The notes beneath the pieces were generated by a model. That model had not been told where the DNA came from and made no database searches. It saw only the letters and a program-made list of their open reading frames with translations. From NCBI GenBank assembly GCA_037043235.1, contig JAWRVZ010000004.1, positions 4,245,501 to 4,309,500 on the forward strand: a DNA stretch of 64,000 nucleotides. The letters are read 5' to 3'. This DNA is from Rhodeus uyekii. Taxonomy: Eukaryota > Chordata > Actinopteri > Cypriniformes > Acheilognathidae. Made by a program: the position numbers and the translations under genes. Below are positions 9,868-25,933 of this stretch, one piece after another; within the stretch, counting starts at the first letter, position 1; every line of letters starts with the position of its first letter.

Positions 9868-10262
9868 AACAAATTTGTAACATGTCTATTTATTGTTTAC
9901 ACAAAGCAGAAGCTTCAAAAAGCTCTGTTTATGTGGAGAACAAGTCAGATTGACAGACTGACATGAACTGACATAACAGATAAGATGATATATGGTGTTA
10001 AACACATCCACACAATATTAATATCATTTGATAGATCTTCTCATACTAAACAAATTTGTAACATGTCTATATATCATTTACACAAAGTAGAAACTTCATA
10101 AAATTGTGTTTAAGTGTACAACAAGTCACACTGACATAGACTGACATAAACTGACATGCCAGTTAAGATGATGTGGTGTTAAACACAGAGCATCAATATA
10201 ATTTGATAGATCTTCTCATACTAATCAGCTTTGCAACATGTCTATACATTGTGAAGTTTCTA
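9868..10262 (+). repeat. Tandem repeat, about 180-bp unit, just over two copies
   Basis: The block with AACATGTCTAT starts at about 9879, 10060 and 10236. The first two are each followed by ACACAAAG, TGACATAGACTGACAT-type runs and GATAGATCTTCTCATACTAA. The period is roughly 176-181 bp and copies are clearly diverged. The third copy is truncated. Confidence 0.8.
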
Positions 10263-13237
10263 CTTTATGAAAACATACGTCGTCATACGTTGGAACTCTG
10301 GTGATTGCTGCTTGCAGCGTTATTTCCATTGGATATTGATTTGGGCAGCAAGATTTAAGACTTAAGGCTTGTTAGCAACACAGTCCAAAGATGGAAAAGG
10401 TGTAGAATGCATATGAAGCTTGCACCAGAAAGCCTATAAGAGGATTTGTGTGAAGAACAAGAAACATGGACATAGCAGAGCAGCAGGAATTGGAAAGGGA
10501 AAAAAGCTTTTGACATTTCTCATCTCCTTCTGTGAAAGATGCCCATTAATTCCAGAATCCTGCTATGCACTGTGGCCTTCAGCATTTGCTCCATTGTGTT
10601 GATGAATATGCGTGGTTGTATTTGATAGTTTCTTGTTTTATACATGCATTTTTTGCGTAATAAAAAGTGGGTATTTGTATTTGATTTGGCTGCTAAGCGA
10701 AAATTTCAAAATTTAATATGAGTTATGAATATATAATCTAATATACATGAGAAAATATTGACCTGTTTGGGGCTGTAAAAAGCCTGGCCTCTTAATCCTG
10801 AAAGTCATTGCTTATATATATTATTTATAAAAATATAAACAAAACAACTATTGTACATTTCTCTGTTGAAAATGTGCATTAAATGCATGATAATGGAATA
10901 ATTATTTCTATAAATCCCCATTTAAATCATATTGAGGAGATTCCCCCCCACTATGTAAGTGCTTTGAGCTCTGGAAAAGCGCTACCGGTATATAAATGTA
11001 ACAAATTATTATAATTAATTATTATTATATAAATCCCCATTGCTGGCTGCAACCAAATGCATGTATTGTATGTAGCTGTAGCTTCGTGTTTTATCTTTAA
11101 GTCTATGACCATTACCCTGTCTAAGAGCCAGAAGTGACAGATGGATGAACAGAATGACAAAAATTGGACTGCAGTAGAGGAACAGCGAGGGTCAGTCCAG
11201 CCTCCTCTTCACATACACTTGTACCTCCTAATATCAAACACCATGACGTCTTTTCATTTGCTCAGCTGAGTCTATGATTAGCTGAGACTCCGTCCCCTAG
11301 AGTAAAACATAAGTGCCACTGCGACATCCTGTGTCACCATTAAAGATGATAATTCTGTCATTATGTAATTAACTGTGTAAGCGCACTTAGGGTGTTTTTA
11401 ACACTTCGTAACTAGCCTTACACTTTAATGTTAGTGTGAATTTATACAGTATTATTTAATACAGTATTAATTTACTGTTAAGTAATGTAAAATATACTGC
11501 CAAAATATATACAGAGTAGAGCTTGTTTGACACTTGTTAATCAGAATTCCTTGCGCAATCATATCTCTTTGTTTTCTAGCAAGCTCCTTAAATCACGTTC
11601 ACGGCACTCTTTTAATCCAAGGCCTGTAATTGAACAGCTGTAGAGTTTCTCAGTGGTAACCTTTAATTTGGCACAAGTAACATGCCACTGGCTAAAATCT
11701 CATGATCACCTAAAAGCTGCAATTTGGATCCTAGGCAGCTGCAAGCAGTTAGCTTCACTGCACTGCTGGATATACTCTGCAGATATAAAGATGTTAACCA
11801 CATGGCTCTGATAGGACTCTGACAGGCCAAAAGATCCTAATTGCTCCCTTACACCCCTTCATTAAAAGGCTTAATGGGGAAAACAAGTAGCTTCAGTGGT
11901 AGATGTTGTCTCTTTTATAAAAGACACTGCAAACAAAGAAGAAACGCAAGATAAGCAATGATAGAATAAAAGATAAATCACTTTTAAGTCCACGATTGTT
12001 ACTTTGTTTGAATGTTCCTTTTTGTAATCTCGACCAAGATTGCTCATTTCAGATTCATTGTATTTTCAGGAACAAACTGAAATGGTAATGAGAGCATTCA
12101 TTGTGGTAAAATACATAAAACAGCCATTTAGAGGGATTAGTATAATTTTATTACTTAATTTTAAGATGCAATCAGTTTCCATATAACATTTGTACAGCTT
12201 TAAATCCTACAATAAACTAGAACAACATAGTGACTGGGTTTTATCAGACTCTTTTGCATGCATTTCACTGAACACTGTGTGAGGTTAGACAAAAAGATAA
12301 TTAGAAAAGTGTCATTATAATGATATCTGATTAGGACCTTCAGGGTTCCATGCAATTCTCTGACTCAAACCATTTGCTTTTCACAGGCATCTACTGGTAA
12401 TTCATCATTATTCATAGTAGAACATTAAAAAACAACCCACATACAACAAATTAGCATGGTATATATATATGTTTTGGACATGCTACATGATAACACCATG
12501 TTGTTTGACACTATCATGATAATTATGCATTATATAAAATTTTTTTAGAGTAGGTGAAAAGTAAATGGCACATCAAAGTACCATGGTATTGCCATCTGAT
12601 GTCTTTATCACAGTACTGCCACCACCAAATATTTAAACACAAAACATAGACTGTTAGAATGTAGGCATACTATGCTAAAAGCCATTCAAATACTGCAGAA
12701 TTATCACAAATTATCAACATCCATATATGAGATGGTACATTCAGATGCAAAATAGGTTATACTGTATACTATATCAAGTTAGAACTTTAAGTACAATGTG
12801 ACTTAATTATACATTTCACAATAGATTACAACTGTGACATGTTGTAGCAATACTGTGGTTTCTAAATGTGTAGGTAGCTTTTTTCATAAAAAATGCTATA
12901 GCTCAATAAAAAGAGAAACAAGTCAACACTGGCCTAATGAGGAGTCATCAATGGTCTCACCTGTAAATATAGCTTTCTTGTTACAAATACTACAGTTAAA
13001 CAATTACAAGAACTATGGTAGATTTTCAGAATGGCAAGTACAAGTTAGAATCAATACTTGATAATACAGTAAACAAATAAATAACAGTATGTGAACTAAT
13101 ATCTACAAAAATATCACAATCTCATGATAGAAATATCAAATTCACCATGGCAAATAATGTGTTGTCACTGGGAAAACATCAGAGTTGGCAGTTATTTCTT
13201 TCTATTTTCTTTCTCTTCTCCACAGTCACAGTCTCTC
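10263..13237. other. Intergenic / probable synpr 3' UTR region
   Basis: AT-rich DNA with no coding exon. The part adjacent to the synpr stop codon should be its 3' untranslated region. A possible minus-strand polyadenylation hexamer lies at 12147-12152, but other hexamers exist and the real end is not determinable here. The 10,946-11,025 stretch is a dispersed-repeat tail listed separately. Confidence 0.4.
10946..11025 (+). repeat. Dispersed repeat tail fragment
   Basis: The sequence reads GTAAGTGCTTTGAGCTCTGG, AAAAGCGCTA and TATAAATGTAA, followed by TTATTATAATTAATTATTATTAT. This resembles the common vertebrate SINE/LINE tail in which a GCTTTGAG box precedes GCGCTATATAAATGTAA and a simple repeat. 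Only the tail is recognisable. Confidence 0.5.
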
Positions 13238-18706
<5,469 letters not shown>

Positions 18707-18947
18707 TGATGAAACGGATTAAGCATCAGCCTGTGTGTCTGTCTATGAATGAGTGTTGAGCTCCTCTGCCAGCCAAACCCAGAGACCTGAGTCAGTGGGC
18801 ACCATGGAGATGCTTCCACAGGGAAACTGACACTGTGTGTGTCTGCTCTGTGTGTCAGAGAAATGACACACATGTACATGGACTCACACACACACAGTGA
18901 TGAACTTAAGAAGTGCACACATGATGATATACGCAGACCCCTTGCAG

Positions 18948-18993
<46 letters not shown>

Positions 18994-20687
18994 CATACAC
19001 ATATGATAATGTATCTATGCACATATTCTGTACATACACTCAGACTCATCGTCATTGAAAAATATACAATGAAGCGCATAATAATCTAGATCATTACGTA
19101 ATCCTTGTTAGATATACTGGCCATTTCCACAGTGTTAATGAATATAAATATAAATAATAAATCTGCCACAATAATGGTCCTCTGTTTTCTTTAATTATTG
19201 TAAATGATTACGATGGAGTCTAGTCTTTTGTTAAATAATTTTTGACAGCTTAATGACTTAATGATATCTGGGCTGTTAATGTGAATGATTCAGCAGGAGA
19301 ATTATCACTGCTGGAAAAAAAAAATGTGTTAAACTATTTAATACCACTGGGGGAATTAAATATGAATTTATGAAATATGAAAATTATGAATTTAATTAAA
19401 GAAACATAACTTTTTAATTAGTTATTATCTTAAAATTAATTATTATCTCATTTCTAGTTAATTTTAGTACACAATATTTGAATTTACTTTATGACCATCC
19501 TTCAACTTCACATGAAGCTATGGTGAAAAAAAGAAGAAAAAAAAGAAAACAGAAACAAATTCTTAAAATGTCATTGATGAAATGTGGAATGTTTCTCTCA
19601 TGTAGCCACCTTGTCTCTTTTCAGCAGTTAAAAATGTTAATTATGCCCTGAAAGTATCAAAACAAAGCAGGTATTGGTGGCTTCTGAAGATCTGAGACGA
19701 ATATTTCCTTTGATCAGTGAAAATTTCATATTCACAGATAAAAGATAACTAAGTGTTAGAACGTAAGAAAGAAAGCTGGTCAAGTGGTTACACATTATTC
19801 ATACTCTTTGAGGTTTAGATTTCTCTTCCCTAAACCAACTTTCATCTCGGCCTTTGCCAATTAATTTCTCTTTTAAAATACACTAAAACTACCAAAACAC
19901 AAATAAACAACCATAACACTGGCAAAGGTTTTCACCCGACGAACACACTTTGTCACTCATAAAACAACAACCTAAAAAACACTAACAACAGGTAGCATTA
20001 CACTGTTCTCCAAACCTACTTTCATCTTGGCACAGCAGTTACCATCATTTCACATAAAAAAAATCCCTGAAACTGCCAAAAAACTTCTATCAAAGCTTTT
20101 CATTCAACAAACAACCCTCCAAAATTTCAATATAGTTTTGTAATTTGTTGTTTTATTCAGTTGTGAGTTCTGTTTTAAACTTGAGTTAACATTTTTGAAA
20201 ATAGTATTGTAAACGTGAAACATTTGCCTGCTTAGCACACAAAGTTTTGGTGGCTTTTGTGTCTAAATGAGAAACTAATTCATGTAAACTGAAAAATGAA
20301 ATCATTGAGTGCATGTTGATAAACGATCTTCAGATTCCACAGACTGCTGTTGTGCTCACTGTGTGGAGAGTTTTTTTGGGGGGGAAGATAGATATGTTGT
20401 TATACAATGCTGCCATCTGCTGTTTTTGACAATTCTGCTAAATTGTCTTCTGCATAATATTCAATCATACATTCAGAATCTCTACTTGTATTCCTGATTC
20501 TTGTTTTTTATTTGTTTATTAATGTTTTTGTTTTTTTTGTTTTGTTATTATTATTATTGGACAAATAGGCTTTTAACCATGGGCTAACATAAAACTCCCC
20601 TGTCACTCAGTGGAGATTAGAATCTTATGGTGCTGTTACATCAACTCTCCACTAGAGGGGCTGTTGTGTTTGAAATGCATCAATGCA
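18707..20687. other. synpr upstream region
   Basis: This should contain the synpr 5' UTR and promoter, but I see no CpG island or convincing TATA box. It includes a (TA)n run at 18950-18987 and otherwise AT-rich DNA. No coding exon is visible. It ends at the DIRS insertion. Confidence 0.4.
18950..18987. repeat. (TA)n microsatellite
   Basis: About 19 uninterrupted AT units, about 250 bp upstream of the synpr start codon. Confidence 0.97.
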
Positions 20688-20735
20688 AACGTCTCAGGTT
20701 ACTTACGTAACCCTAGTTCCCTTAGAGGGAACGAG

Positions 20736-20882
20736 ACACTGCGTCGGAACGCATATGGGAACGCATTAGTGTGATTGTCTCTTGAAGCGCAATTGAAACC
20801 AGGTGTGCGAGTGCACGTAGCCGAGTGTGACGTCATGAGCCAGGAGTATAACTGCACGCAGCAGACTAGCAGCCTCAGCTTA
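20736..20882 (-). repeat. DIRS inverted terminal repeat, 3' side
   Basis: By direct comparison this is identical over 147 bp to the reverse complement of 25787-25933. The outer flank 20688-20735 is specific to this end and is matched by the internal complementary region. Confidence 0.93.
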
Positions 20883-20928
20883 ACTAGTGTCTGAAAACAG
20901 CCGGCGTACGATGGAGCTGAGGCTACGA

Positions 20929-21034
20929 GACGCAGTGTCTCGTTCCCTCTAAGGGAACTAGGGTTACGTAAGTAACCTGAGACGTTCCCTGTCAAGGAAA
21001 CTCAACACTGCGTCGGAACGCATATGGGAACGAG
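20929..21034 (-). repeat. DIRS internal complementary region
   Basis: Bases 20929-20986 are the perfect 58-bp reverse complement of the element's left end (20688-20745). The next stretch, about 20990-21034, matches the reverse complement of the right end (about 25901-25945) with small differences. This junction-like sequence is used in DIRS replication to join the two ends into a circle (established for DIRS1). Confidence 0.9.
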
Positions 21035-21084
21035 AATACCCACGCCGCCTCAGCGAACGGAGTACGCCAAGCTAACGTAGCTCA

Positions 21085-24000
21085 CTACGAAAGGGCCAAG
21101 GTTCCCAAAGCGGGGTTAAGGTCTAACTGGTAGAACCTAATAAAGGTATGCGGTGAGGACCAGCCAGCCGCATCACAAATATCGGCAAGGGGAGCCCCTG
21201 CGAAAAAAGCTTTAGAGGTAGCCATGCTCCGGGTAGAGTGGGCGCGGACATGCAGAGGACACTGCTGACCCGCCAGTTCATAAGCTAGTGAGATAGTCTC
21301 AACTATCCACCTGCTTAAAGTAGGTTTAGATGCTGGAGCTCCCTTAGGAGCCCCGAAGCATACGAAGAGTTGGTCAGACTTACGCCATAAAGCCACTCTG
21401 CGGACGTAGGCGTCCAGTGCTCGCACTGGACAGACCTTGCTCCTGAACTCCTGGTCATGATCATCAACGGGGGGAAGACATAAGGCCTGCAGTACAATGT
21501 GACGAGCTGGGCTCGAGAGGACCTTCGGAACATACCCTGGTCTGGGAGAGAGAAAGGCTTTCGCCAGACCAGGAGCAAACTCCAGACAGGAGGGGGCCAC
21601 TGACAGGGCCTGAAGGTCACCAACCCTCTTGAATGAGGAAATGGCTAGGAGGAACACCGTTTTAAGAGTGAGAAATTTCTCTGAGATGTCCTCAAGCGGC
21701 TCAAAGGGTTCCTGGGACAAGGCCTGGAGTACCAGGGACAGGTCCCAGGAAGGAACCCGGGAGCGTACCGCAGGCCTCAGCCTGAGAGTGCCACGGAGGA
21801 AACGAACTACTAGGGGGTCCCGACCCAGGGGTATACCACTCGGGGGCACGTGGTAAGCCGCGATGGCAGCCACGTACACCTTAAGCGTGGAGGGGGACAG
21901 CCCGGCGGCGAACCTCTCCTGTAAGAACTCCAGGACGATACCGACCTGGCAGGTCACTGGGTCTACAGGTTTGCTACCGCACCAGGAAGTGAAGAAGGCC
22001 CACTTCCTGGCGTAGAGTTTCCTCGTGGATGGGGCTCTAGAGTGGAGAATGGTCTCAACGACCTCAGTCGAGAGACCCGAGTCTATGAGTCGGGCCCCCT
22101 CAGAGGCCAGACCCACAGATTCCACAGTTCCGGGCGAGGATGAAGGATCCTGCCCTGTGCCTGAGACAGAAGGTCCACTCTGACGGGAATCCTCCAAGGA
22201 GTGCCGTCTAGGAGGGACACCAAGTCCGAGAACCACACCCTGCCCGGCCACCGCGGGGCAACTAAGGTGAGACGGACCCTGTCCTGGCGAACTTTCTCTA
22301 GAACCCCCGGGAGCAGAGCTACTGGGGGAAAAGCATACAGGGGTAGCCTCGGCCACTCCTGTTGCATTGCGTCCAGTCCCAACGGAGCTGGAGGAGAGAG
22401 GGAGTACCACAGAGGGCAGTGGGTCGCCTCGTGGGACGCAAAGAGGTCCACTTGGGCTTGACCGAACTTCTCCCATATCTGCTCCATCACCTCGGTGTGG
22501 AGCATCCATTCCCCGGGCCTCGGCCCCTGCCTCGACAGGAAGTCTGCTTCCGTGTTCTGGGATCCCGGAATATAAGCTGCCCGTAGGGAGCAGAGTTTGT
22601 TCCGAGCCCAGAGGAGGATCCGCCCGGCCAGCTTGGAAAGCCGAAGGGAGCGGAGACCCCCCTGATGGTTTATGTAGGATACCACCGCCATGTTGTCCGA
22701 CTGGACTAACACATGGTGGCCCCGGAGGTCTGGGAGAAAGGCTTGAAGCGCCCTCCAAACTGCCAACATCTCCAACGCATTGATATGCAGAGAGAGGCAG
22801 GCCTCGTTCCATAAACCTTGAGCTGAGCGGTCCCTCAGGACCGCCCCCCAACCCGAGCGGGAGGCGTCTGTCGACAGCGTCACGCGGTGACAGACTGGTC
22901 CCAGTACGGGTCCTTGGGCAAGAAACCAGGGATTCTTCCACTGACTCAAGGCTCGCAGGCAGCGCCTTGAGACCTTGATCAGGCGGGAAGGGTTCCCCCT
23001 CGGGGAAAACCCCCTGGTCTTGAGCCACCACTGCAGACGTCTCATGTGAAGCAAACCTAGCGGTATCACGCAGGAGGCTGCTGCCATGAGCCCCAGAACT
23101 CTCTGGAAGTGTCTGACAGTGACCAGCTGGCCTAGCTTTATGTCGTTGACTGCCGATAGGATTGATGTAATGCGCACGGGGGAAAGCCGCGCCGACATTG
23201 ACACCGAATCCCATACAACGCCTAGGAAAGTCGTGCTCTGCCTCGGCCAGAGTACACTCTTTTGGGCGTTTAGTCTCAGCCCGAGCTCCTTCATATGTGC
23301 GAGAACGACATCTCGATGCCGAACCGCCAACCCTCGAGACTGGGCCAAAATGAGCCAGTCGTCGATATAGTTCAAGATCCGGATCCCTCGGGATCGGAGC
23401 GGAGCTAGAGCTGCATCCACGCACTTGGTGAAAGTGCGAGGAGACAAAGCCAGGCCGAACGGAAGAACCCGATACTGATAAGCCTTCCCCCCGAAGGCGA
23501 ATCTGAGGAACTTCCGATGCTGAGGAAGGATGGAGACATGGAAATACGCGTCTTTGAGATCTATCGAGACAAACCAGTCCTCGGACCTGATTTGAGCTAC
23601 GATCTGCTTCAGAGTTAACATTCTGAATTTCAGTCGCCTGACAAAACTGTTCAGAGTGCGAAGATCTAAGATAGGGCGTAAGCCTCCACCCTTCTTGGGA
23701 ACTATGAAGTACCGGCTGTAGAAACCTGATTCTCTGGCTGAGAGGGGTACATATTCTATGGCCTCTTTCCTCAGCAGTGAGTCTACTTCTCGTTCCATGA
23801 CCAGAGCCTGCTCGGGGTTCACCACTGTTGGTAATACACCCGCGAAGCCGGGAGGATGAACCCGGAATTGAACAGCGTATCCTTCTGATACGGTACGCAG
23901 GACCCATCGAGAGATACCTGGGAGGCGCTGCCACGCCGCCAGGAAATCTACTAGGGGTATCAGTCTCTCGAGACCGACCTCTGGATATAAATATTTTGCC

Positions 24001-24177
24001 ACCCCGGGGCCCCGGCCGAAACCAGAGGACCGCCGGGGCGGATGCTCTAGGACCCTCCTCAGAGGGGGCAACCTGCCCAGCACGGCCCGAGAGGAGCGTG
24101 ACTGGACAAGACTGCCCGCGTAGAGCACGGCCCGGGTCCCTCGAGACCCCGAGCCGTACACCGCGCTTGGTGTGCAC
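21085..24177 (-). CDS. DIRS tyrosine recombinase frame (catalytic part in the last third)
   Basis: The recognisable tyrosine recombinase occupies roughly the last 330 codons (about 21088-22080). It has an N-terminal core-binding part (APSTRKLYARKWAFFTSWC), the first catalytic Arg in SSFKRVGDLQAL, the HxxR box in RAHSTRSMATSK and the nucleophile Tyr in FIRFYQLD. The R-H-R-Y set is therefore complete. It catalyses integration of the circular DNA copy. The upstream two thirds of this open frame overlap the RT ORF out of phase and are probably not protein. The frame opens at a GTG, not an ATG. It is in the same phase as the gag ORF, which ends at a TGA 50 nt upstream, so expression may need readthrough or a spliced or internal start (inference). 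Confidence 0.88.
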   Translation of the reverse strand: MHTKRGVRLGVSRDPGRALRGQSCPVTLLSGRAGQVAPSEEGPRASAPAVLWFRPGPRGGKIFISRGRSRETDTPSRFPGGVAAPPRYLSMGPAYRIRRIRCSIPGSSSRLRGCITNSGEPRAGSGHGTRSRLTAEERGHRICTPLSQRIRFLQPVLHSSQEGWRLTPYLRSSHSEQFCQATEIQNVNSEADRSSNQVRGLVCLDRSQRRVFPCLHPSSASEVPQIRLRGEGLSVSGSSVRPGFVSSHFHQVRGCSSSSAPIPRDPDLELYRRLAHFGPVSRVGGSASRCRSRTYEGARAETKRPKECTLAEAEHDFPRRCMGFGVNVGAAFPRAHYINPIGSQRHKARPAGHCQTLPESSGAHGSSLLRDTARFASHETSAVVAQDQGVFPEGEPFPPDQGLKALPASLESVEESLVSCPRTRTGTSLSPRDAVDRRLPLGLGGGPEGPLSSRFMERGLPLSAYQCVGDVGSLEGASSLSPRPPGPPCVSPVGQHGGGILHKPSGGSPLPSAFQAGRADPPLGSEQTLLPTGSLYSGIPEHGSRLPVEAGAEARGMDAPHRGDGADMGEVRSSPSGPLCVPRGDPLPSVVLPLSSSSVGTGRNATGVAEATPVCFSPSSSAPGGSRESSPGQGPSHLSCPAVAGQGVVLGLGVPPRRHSLEDSRQSGPSVSGTGQDPSSSPGTVESVGLASEGARLIDSGLSTEVVETILHSRAPSTRKLYARKWAFFTSWCGSKPVDPVTCQVGIVLEFLQERFAAGLSPSTLKVYVAAIAAYHVPPSGIPLGRDPLVVRFLRGTLRLRPAVRSRVPSWDLSLVLQALSQEPFEPLEDISEKFLTLKTVFLLAISSFKRVGDLQALSVAPSCLEFAPGLAKAFLSPRPGYVPKVLSSPARHIVLQALCLPPVDDHDQEFRSKVCPVRALDAYVRRVALWRKSDQLFVCFGAPKGAPASKPTLSRWIVETISLAYELAGQQCPLHVRAHSTRSMATSKAFFAGAPLADICDAAGWSSPHTFIRFYQLDLNPALGTLALS

Positions 24178-24185
24178 TGGTCCAC
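22083..24185 (-). CDS. DIRS reverse transcriptase / RNase H / methyltransferase-like polyprotein
   Basis: The RT domain spans roughly residues 140-370: FIVPKKGGGLRPILDLR, SIDLKDAYFHV, LPFGLALSPRTF and the catalytic YIDD box (plus-strand 23358-23369). RNase H follows at about 430-555, with DAS, the ALEML glutamate, the QSDN aspartate and EADFLSR supplying the acidic residues. The last 140 residues (VDLFASHEAT, LYAFPPVALLP, APRWPGRVWF) match the methyltransferase-like tail known from DIRS elements. No integrase or aspartic protease is present, as expected. The open frame begins at a GTG and the first internal Met is about 130 residues in, so the start is uncertain. All catalytic motifs look intact. 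Confidence 0.93.
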   Translation of the reverse strand: MDQCTPSAVYGSGSRGTRAVLYAGSLVQSRSSRAVLGRLPPLRRVLEHPPRRSSGFGRGPGVAKYLYPEVGLERLIPLVDFLAAWQRLPGISRWVLRTVSEGYAVQFRVHPPGFAGVLPTVVNPEQALVMEREVDSLLRKEAIEYVPLSARESGFYSRYFIVPKKGGGLRPILDLRTLNSFVRRLKFRMLTLKQIVAQIRSEDWFVSIDLKDAYFHVSILPQHRKFLRFAFGGKAYQYRVLPFGLALSPRTFTKCVDAALAPLRSRGIRILNYIDDWLILAQSRGLAVRHRDVVLAHMKELGLRLNAQKSVLWPRQSTTFLGVVWDSVSMSARLSPVRITSILSAVNDIKLGQLVTVRHFQRVLGLMAAASCVIPLGLLHMRRLQWWLKTRGFSPRGNPSRLIKVSRRCLRALSQWKNPWFLAQGPVLGPVCHRVTLSTDASRSGWGAVLRDRSAQGLWNEACLSLHINALEMLAVWRALQAFLPDLRGHHVLVQSDNMAVVSYINHQGGLRSLRLSKLAGRILLWARNKLCSLRAAYIPGSQNTEADFLSRQGPRPGEWMLHTEVMEQIWEKFGQAQVDLFASHEATHCPLWYSLSPPAPLGLDAMQQEWPRLPLYAFPPVALLPGVLEKVRQDRVRLTLVAPRWPGRVWFSDLVSLLDGTPWRIPVRVDLLSQAQGRILHPRPELWNLWVWPLRGPDS

Positions 24186-24228
24186 CCCTCGAGGAGGACC
24201 AGCGCTGCGAGGCCGCGACCAGAGTGTG

Positions 24229-25701
24229 TCAGGGCCTCTTGCTCTTAGCCTTCCTGGCCTGAAGGACAGCCCTCAGATCTGTCCTTTTGCCAGAGGGCTG
24301 CGGCTGAGTGCGGCGACCAGCGCCGCCACCCGAGTGGGGAGGCTGGCGAGAAGCCACACTCTGTCGCTGAGCAGCGCGGTGCGAGGAGCTGCTGCTGGGC
24401 TGCGGCTGGCTCGCAAGCCCAGCTGCCCGAGAGCGGCGGGGGAGAATCTTACGGAACGCTACCTCCTGTTTAGCAGCCTCCTGAAATCTCTCGACGGCCA
24501 TCTTGACGGCGTCGCCAAAGAGACCAGGAGGCGTAAGAGGAGCGTCGATAAGAACATTTTTATCCTTTTCTCTGAGGGAAGTCAGGTTGAGCCAGAGATG
24601 TCTCTCAGTGGCCACCAGGGCTGCCATGGAGCGACCGATAGAACCGGCCGTTTCCCTAGCAGCCCTCAGAGAAAGATCGGTGGCCCTGCGCAGCTCGGCT
24701 ACTGCCTCAGGGCCGATTCCCCCGCCCTCATCGAGGTCTGCGAGCAGCTCCGCCTGGTAGGCCTGCAGCAGTGAAGACGTGTGCAAACACGCTGCAGCCT
24801 GACCAGCCGCGGAGTATGCTCTGCCCACCATGGTGGAAGTAACCCGGAGGGGTTTGGTGGGCAGCGTCGGGGTTTTAAGGGGCGGCGATGAATGGGGGGC
24901 GAGGTAGTTAGCCAGCGCCTCCTCCACTCTAGGCATCGCCCCATAGCCGCGCTCTTTGGCTCCCATAATGGTAGCATAGTTAGCGGAAACGCTGCTATGC
25001 ACCCTATGGGAGGCGGGCCGCTTCCAAGACCTCGACACCTCGGTGTGGAGGTCCGGGAAAAACGGCAAACCCCGACGCTGAGGTTGCACTCGAGCAGGCA
25101 GGTAACGCTCGTCTAACCGACTCTTAGGACGAGCGTCCCTGGGCTCAGCTGGCCACTCGAGACCGAGCCTTGCCGTTGCCCGAGTGACAACCTCAAGCAG
25201 CTCCTCAAACGCGGGTGAAGCTGATGGCGGTTCAGCTTCATCCACGTCAATGCTGACTACATCCACCTCTAATTCCTCGGAACTAGAGAGGTTCAGCAGA
25301 GCGTCATCACCCAGGTCGGAAGTAATCACCGCATGGTGCGCTTCCGAATCCTGAGTGAGCGCGGATTCAGCAGGTAAGGGAGGAGAAAAGGGCTCGCCCG
25401 TCTCCGACCCCGCTGCTAAATCCAGCTGCGATCCCCATGAGTGCAGCCGTCGCTGAGCCTCAGCTGCAGCGGGACCAGACCCACGAGGAACGCGAGCCTG
25501 AGCAGTCCCCTCGAAGACTGCCAGGCGTGAGCGAAGAGTGCGCAGCGGCAGCTGCAAACACTCTGCACACTCAGTGCCCTCAAGCGCTGAGCGTGCATGA
25601 GCTTCGCCCAAACAAAATACACAGAGAGCGTGTGTATCCTTACCCGTGATAAAACGCGGGCAAGGAGTGACACAACGCTTAAAAGACTGTGAATCCGCCA
25701 T
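24229..25701 (-). CDS. DIRS gag-like protein (ORF1)
   Basis: This is a 490-residue ORF with a genuine ATG (25699-25701), placed just inside the right inverted repeat as expected for DIRS ORF1. Near the N-terminus a Cys/His cluster spaced C-x2-C-x4-H-x9-C-x2-C (CVFCLGEAH and CAEC) could bind zinc. An acidic middle segment with SSSEELEVD and a basic Ser/Gln/Arg-rich C-terminus (ending KAKSKRP) suit a nucleic-acid-binding structural protein. The order acidic, helical, basic is usual for DIRS gag-like proteins. It ends in TGA; the RT frame opens about 43 nt further on. Confidence 0.88.
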   Translation of the reverse strand: MADSQSFKRCVTPCPRFITGKDTHALCVFCLGEAHARSALEGTECAECLQLPLRTLRSRLAVFEGTAQARVPRGSGPAAAEAQRRLHSWGSQLDLAAGSETGEPFSPPLPAESALTQDSEAHHAVITSDLGDDALLNLSSSEELEVDVVSIDVDEAEPPSASPAFEELLEVVTRATARLGLEWPAEPRDARPKSRLDERYLPARVQPQRRGLPFFPDLHTEVSRSWKRPASHRVHSSVSANYATIMGAKERGYGAMPRVEEALANYLAPHSSPPLKTPTLPTKPLRVTSTMVGRAYSAAGQAAACLHTSSLLQAYQAELLADLDEGGGIGPEAVAELRRATDLSLRAARETAGSIGRSMAALVATERHLWLNLTSLREKDKNVLIDAPLTPPGLFGDAVKMAVERFQEAAKQEVAFRKILPRRSRAAGLASQPQPSSSSSHRAAQRQSVASRQPPHSGGGAGRRTQPQPSGKRTDLRAVLQARKAKSKRP

Positions 25702-25786
25702 CCTTTTAGGTAAGTGAAATATATATCAACTTACAGCCAGCAGAGCAACTCAAACACACGTTAGCTTCGAGCACTGTTGAAGACAC

Positions 25787-25933
25787 TAAGCTGAGGCTGC
25801 TAGTCTGCTGCGTGCAGTTATACTCCTGGCTCATGACGTCACACTCGGCTACGTGCACTCGCACACCTGGTTTCAATTGCGCTTCAAGAGACAATCACAC
25901 TAATGCGTTCCCATATGCGTTCCGACGCAGTGT
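25787..25933 (-). repeat. DIRS inverted terminal repeat, 5' side
   Basis: Exact inverted copy of 20736-20882. It should contain the element's promoter. The gag start codon lies 86 nt inside its inner edge. Confidence 0.93.

Noticed and set aside
22083..24177. N-terminal 700 codons of the long recombinase frame as protein
   Set aside because: They overlap the RT/RNase H ORF out of phase, have no domain signature and are Pro/Ser/Gly-rich as expected from a shadow of a GC-rich gene.
24229..24774. 200-codon plus-strand ORF antisense to DIRS gag
   Set aside because: Shadow of the gag ORF in GC-rich DNA.
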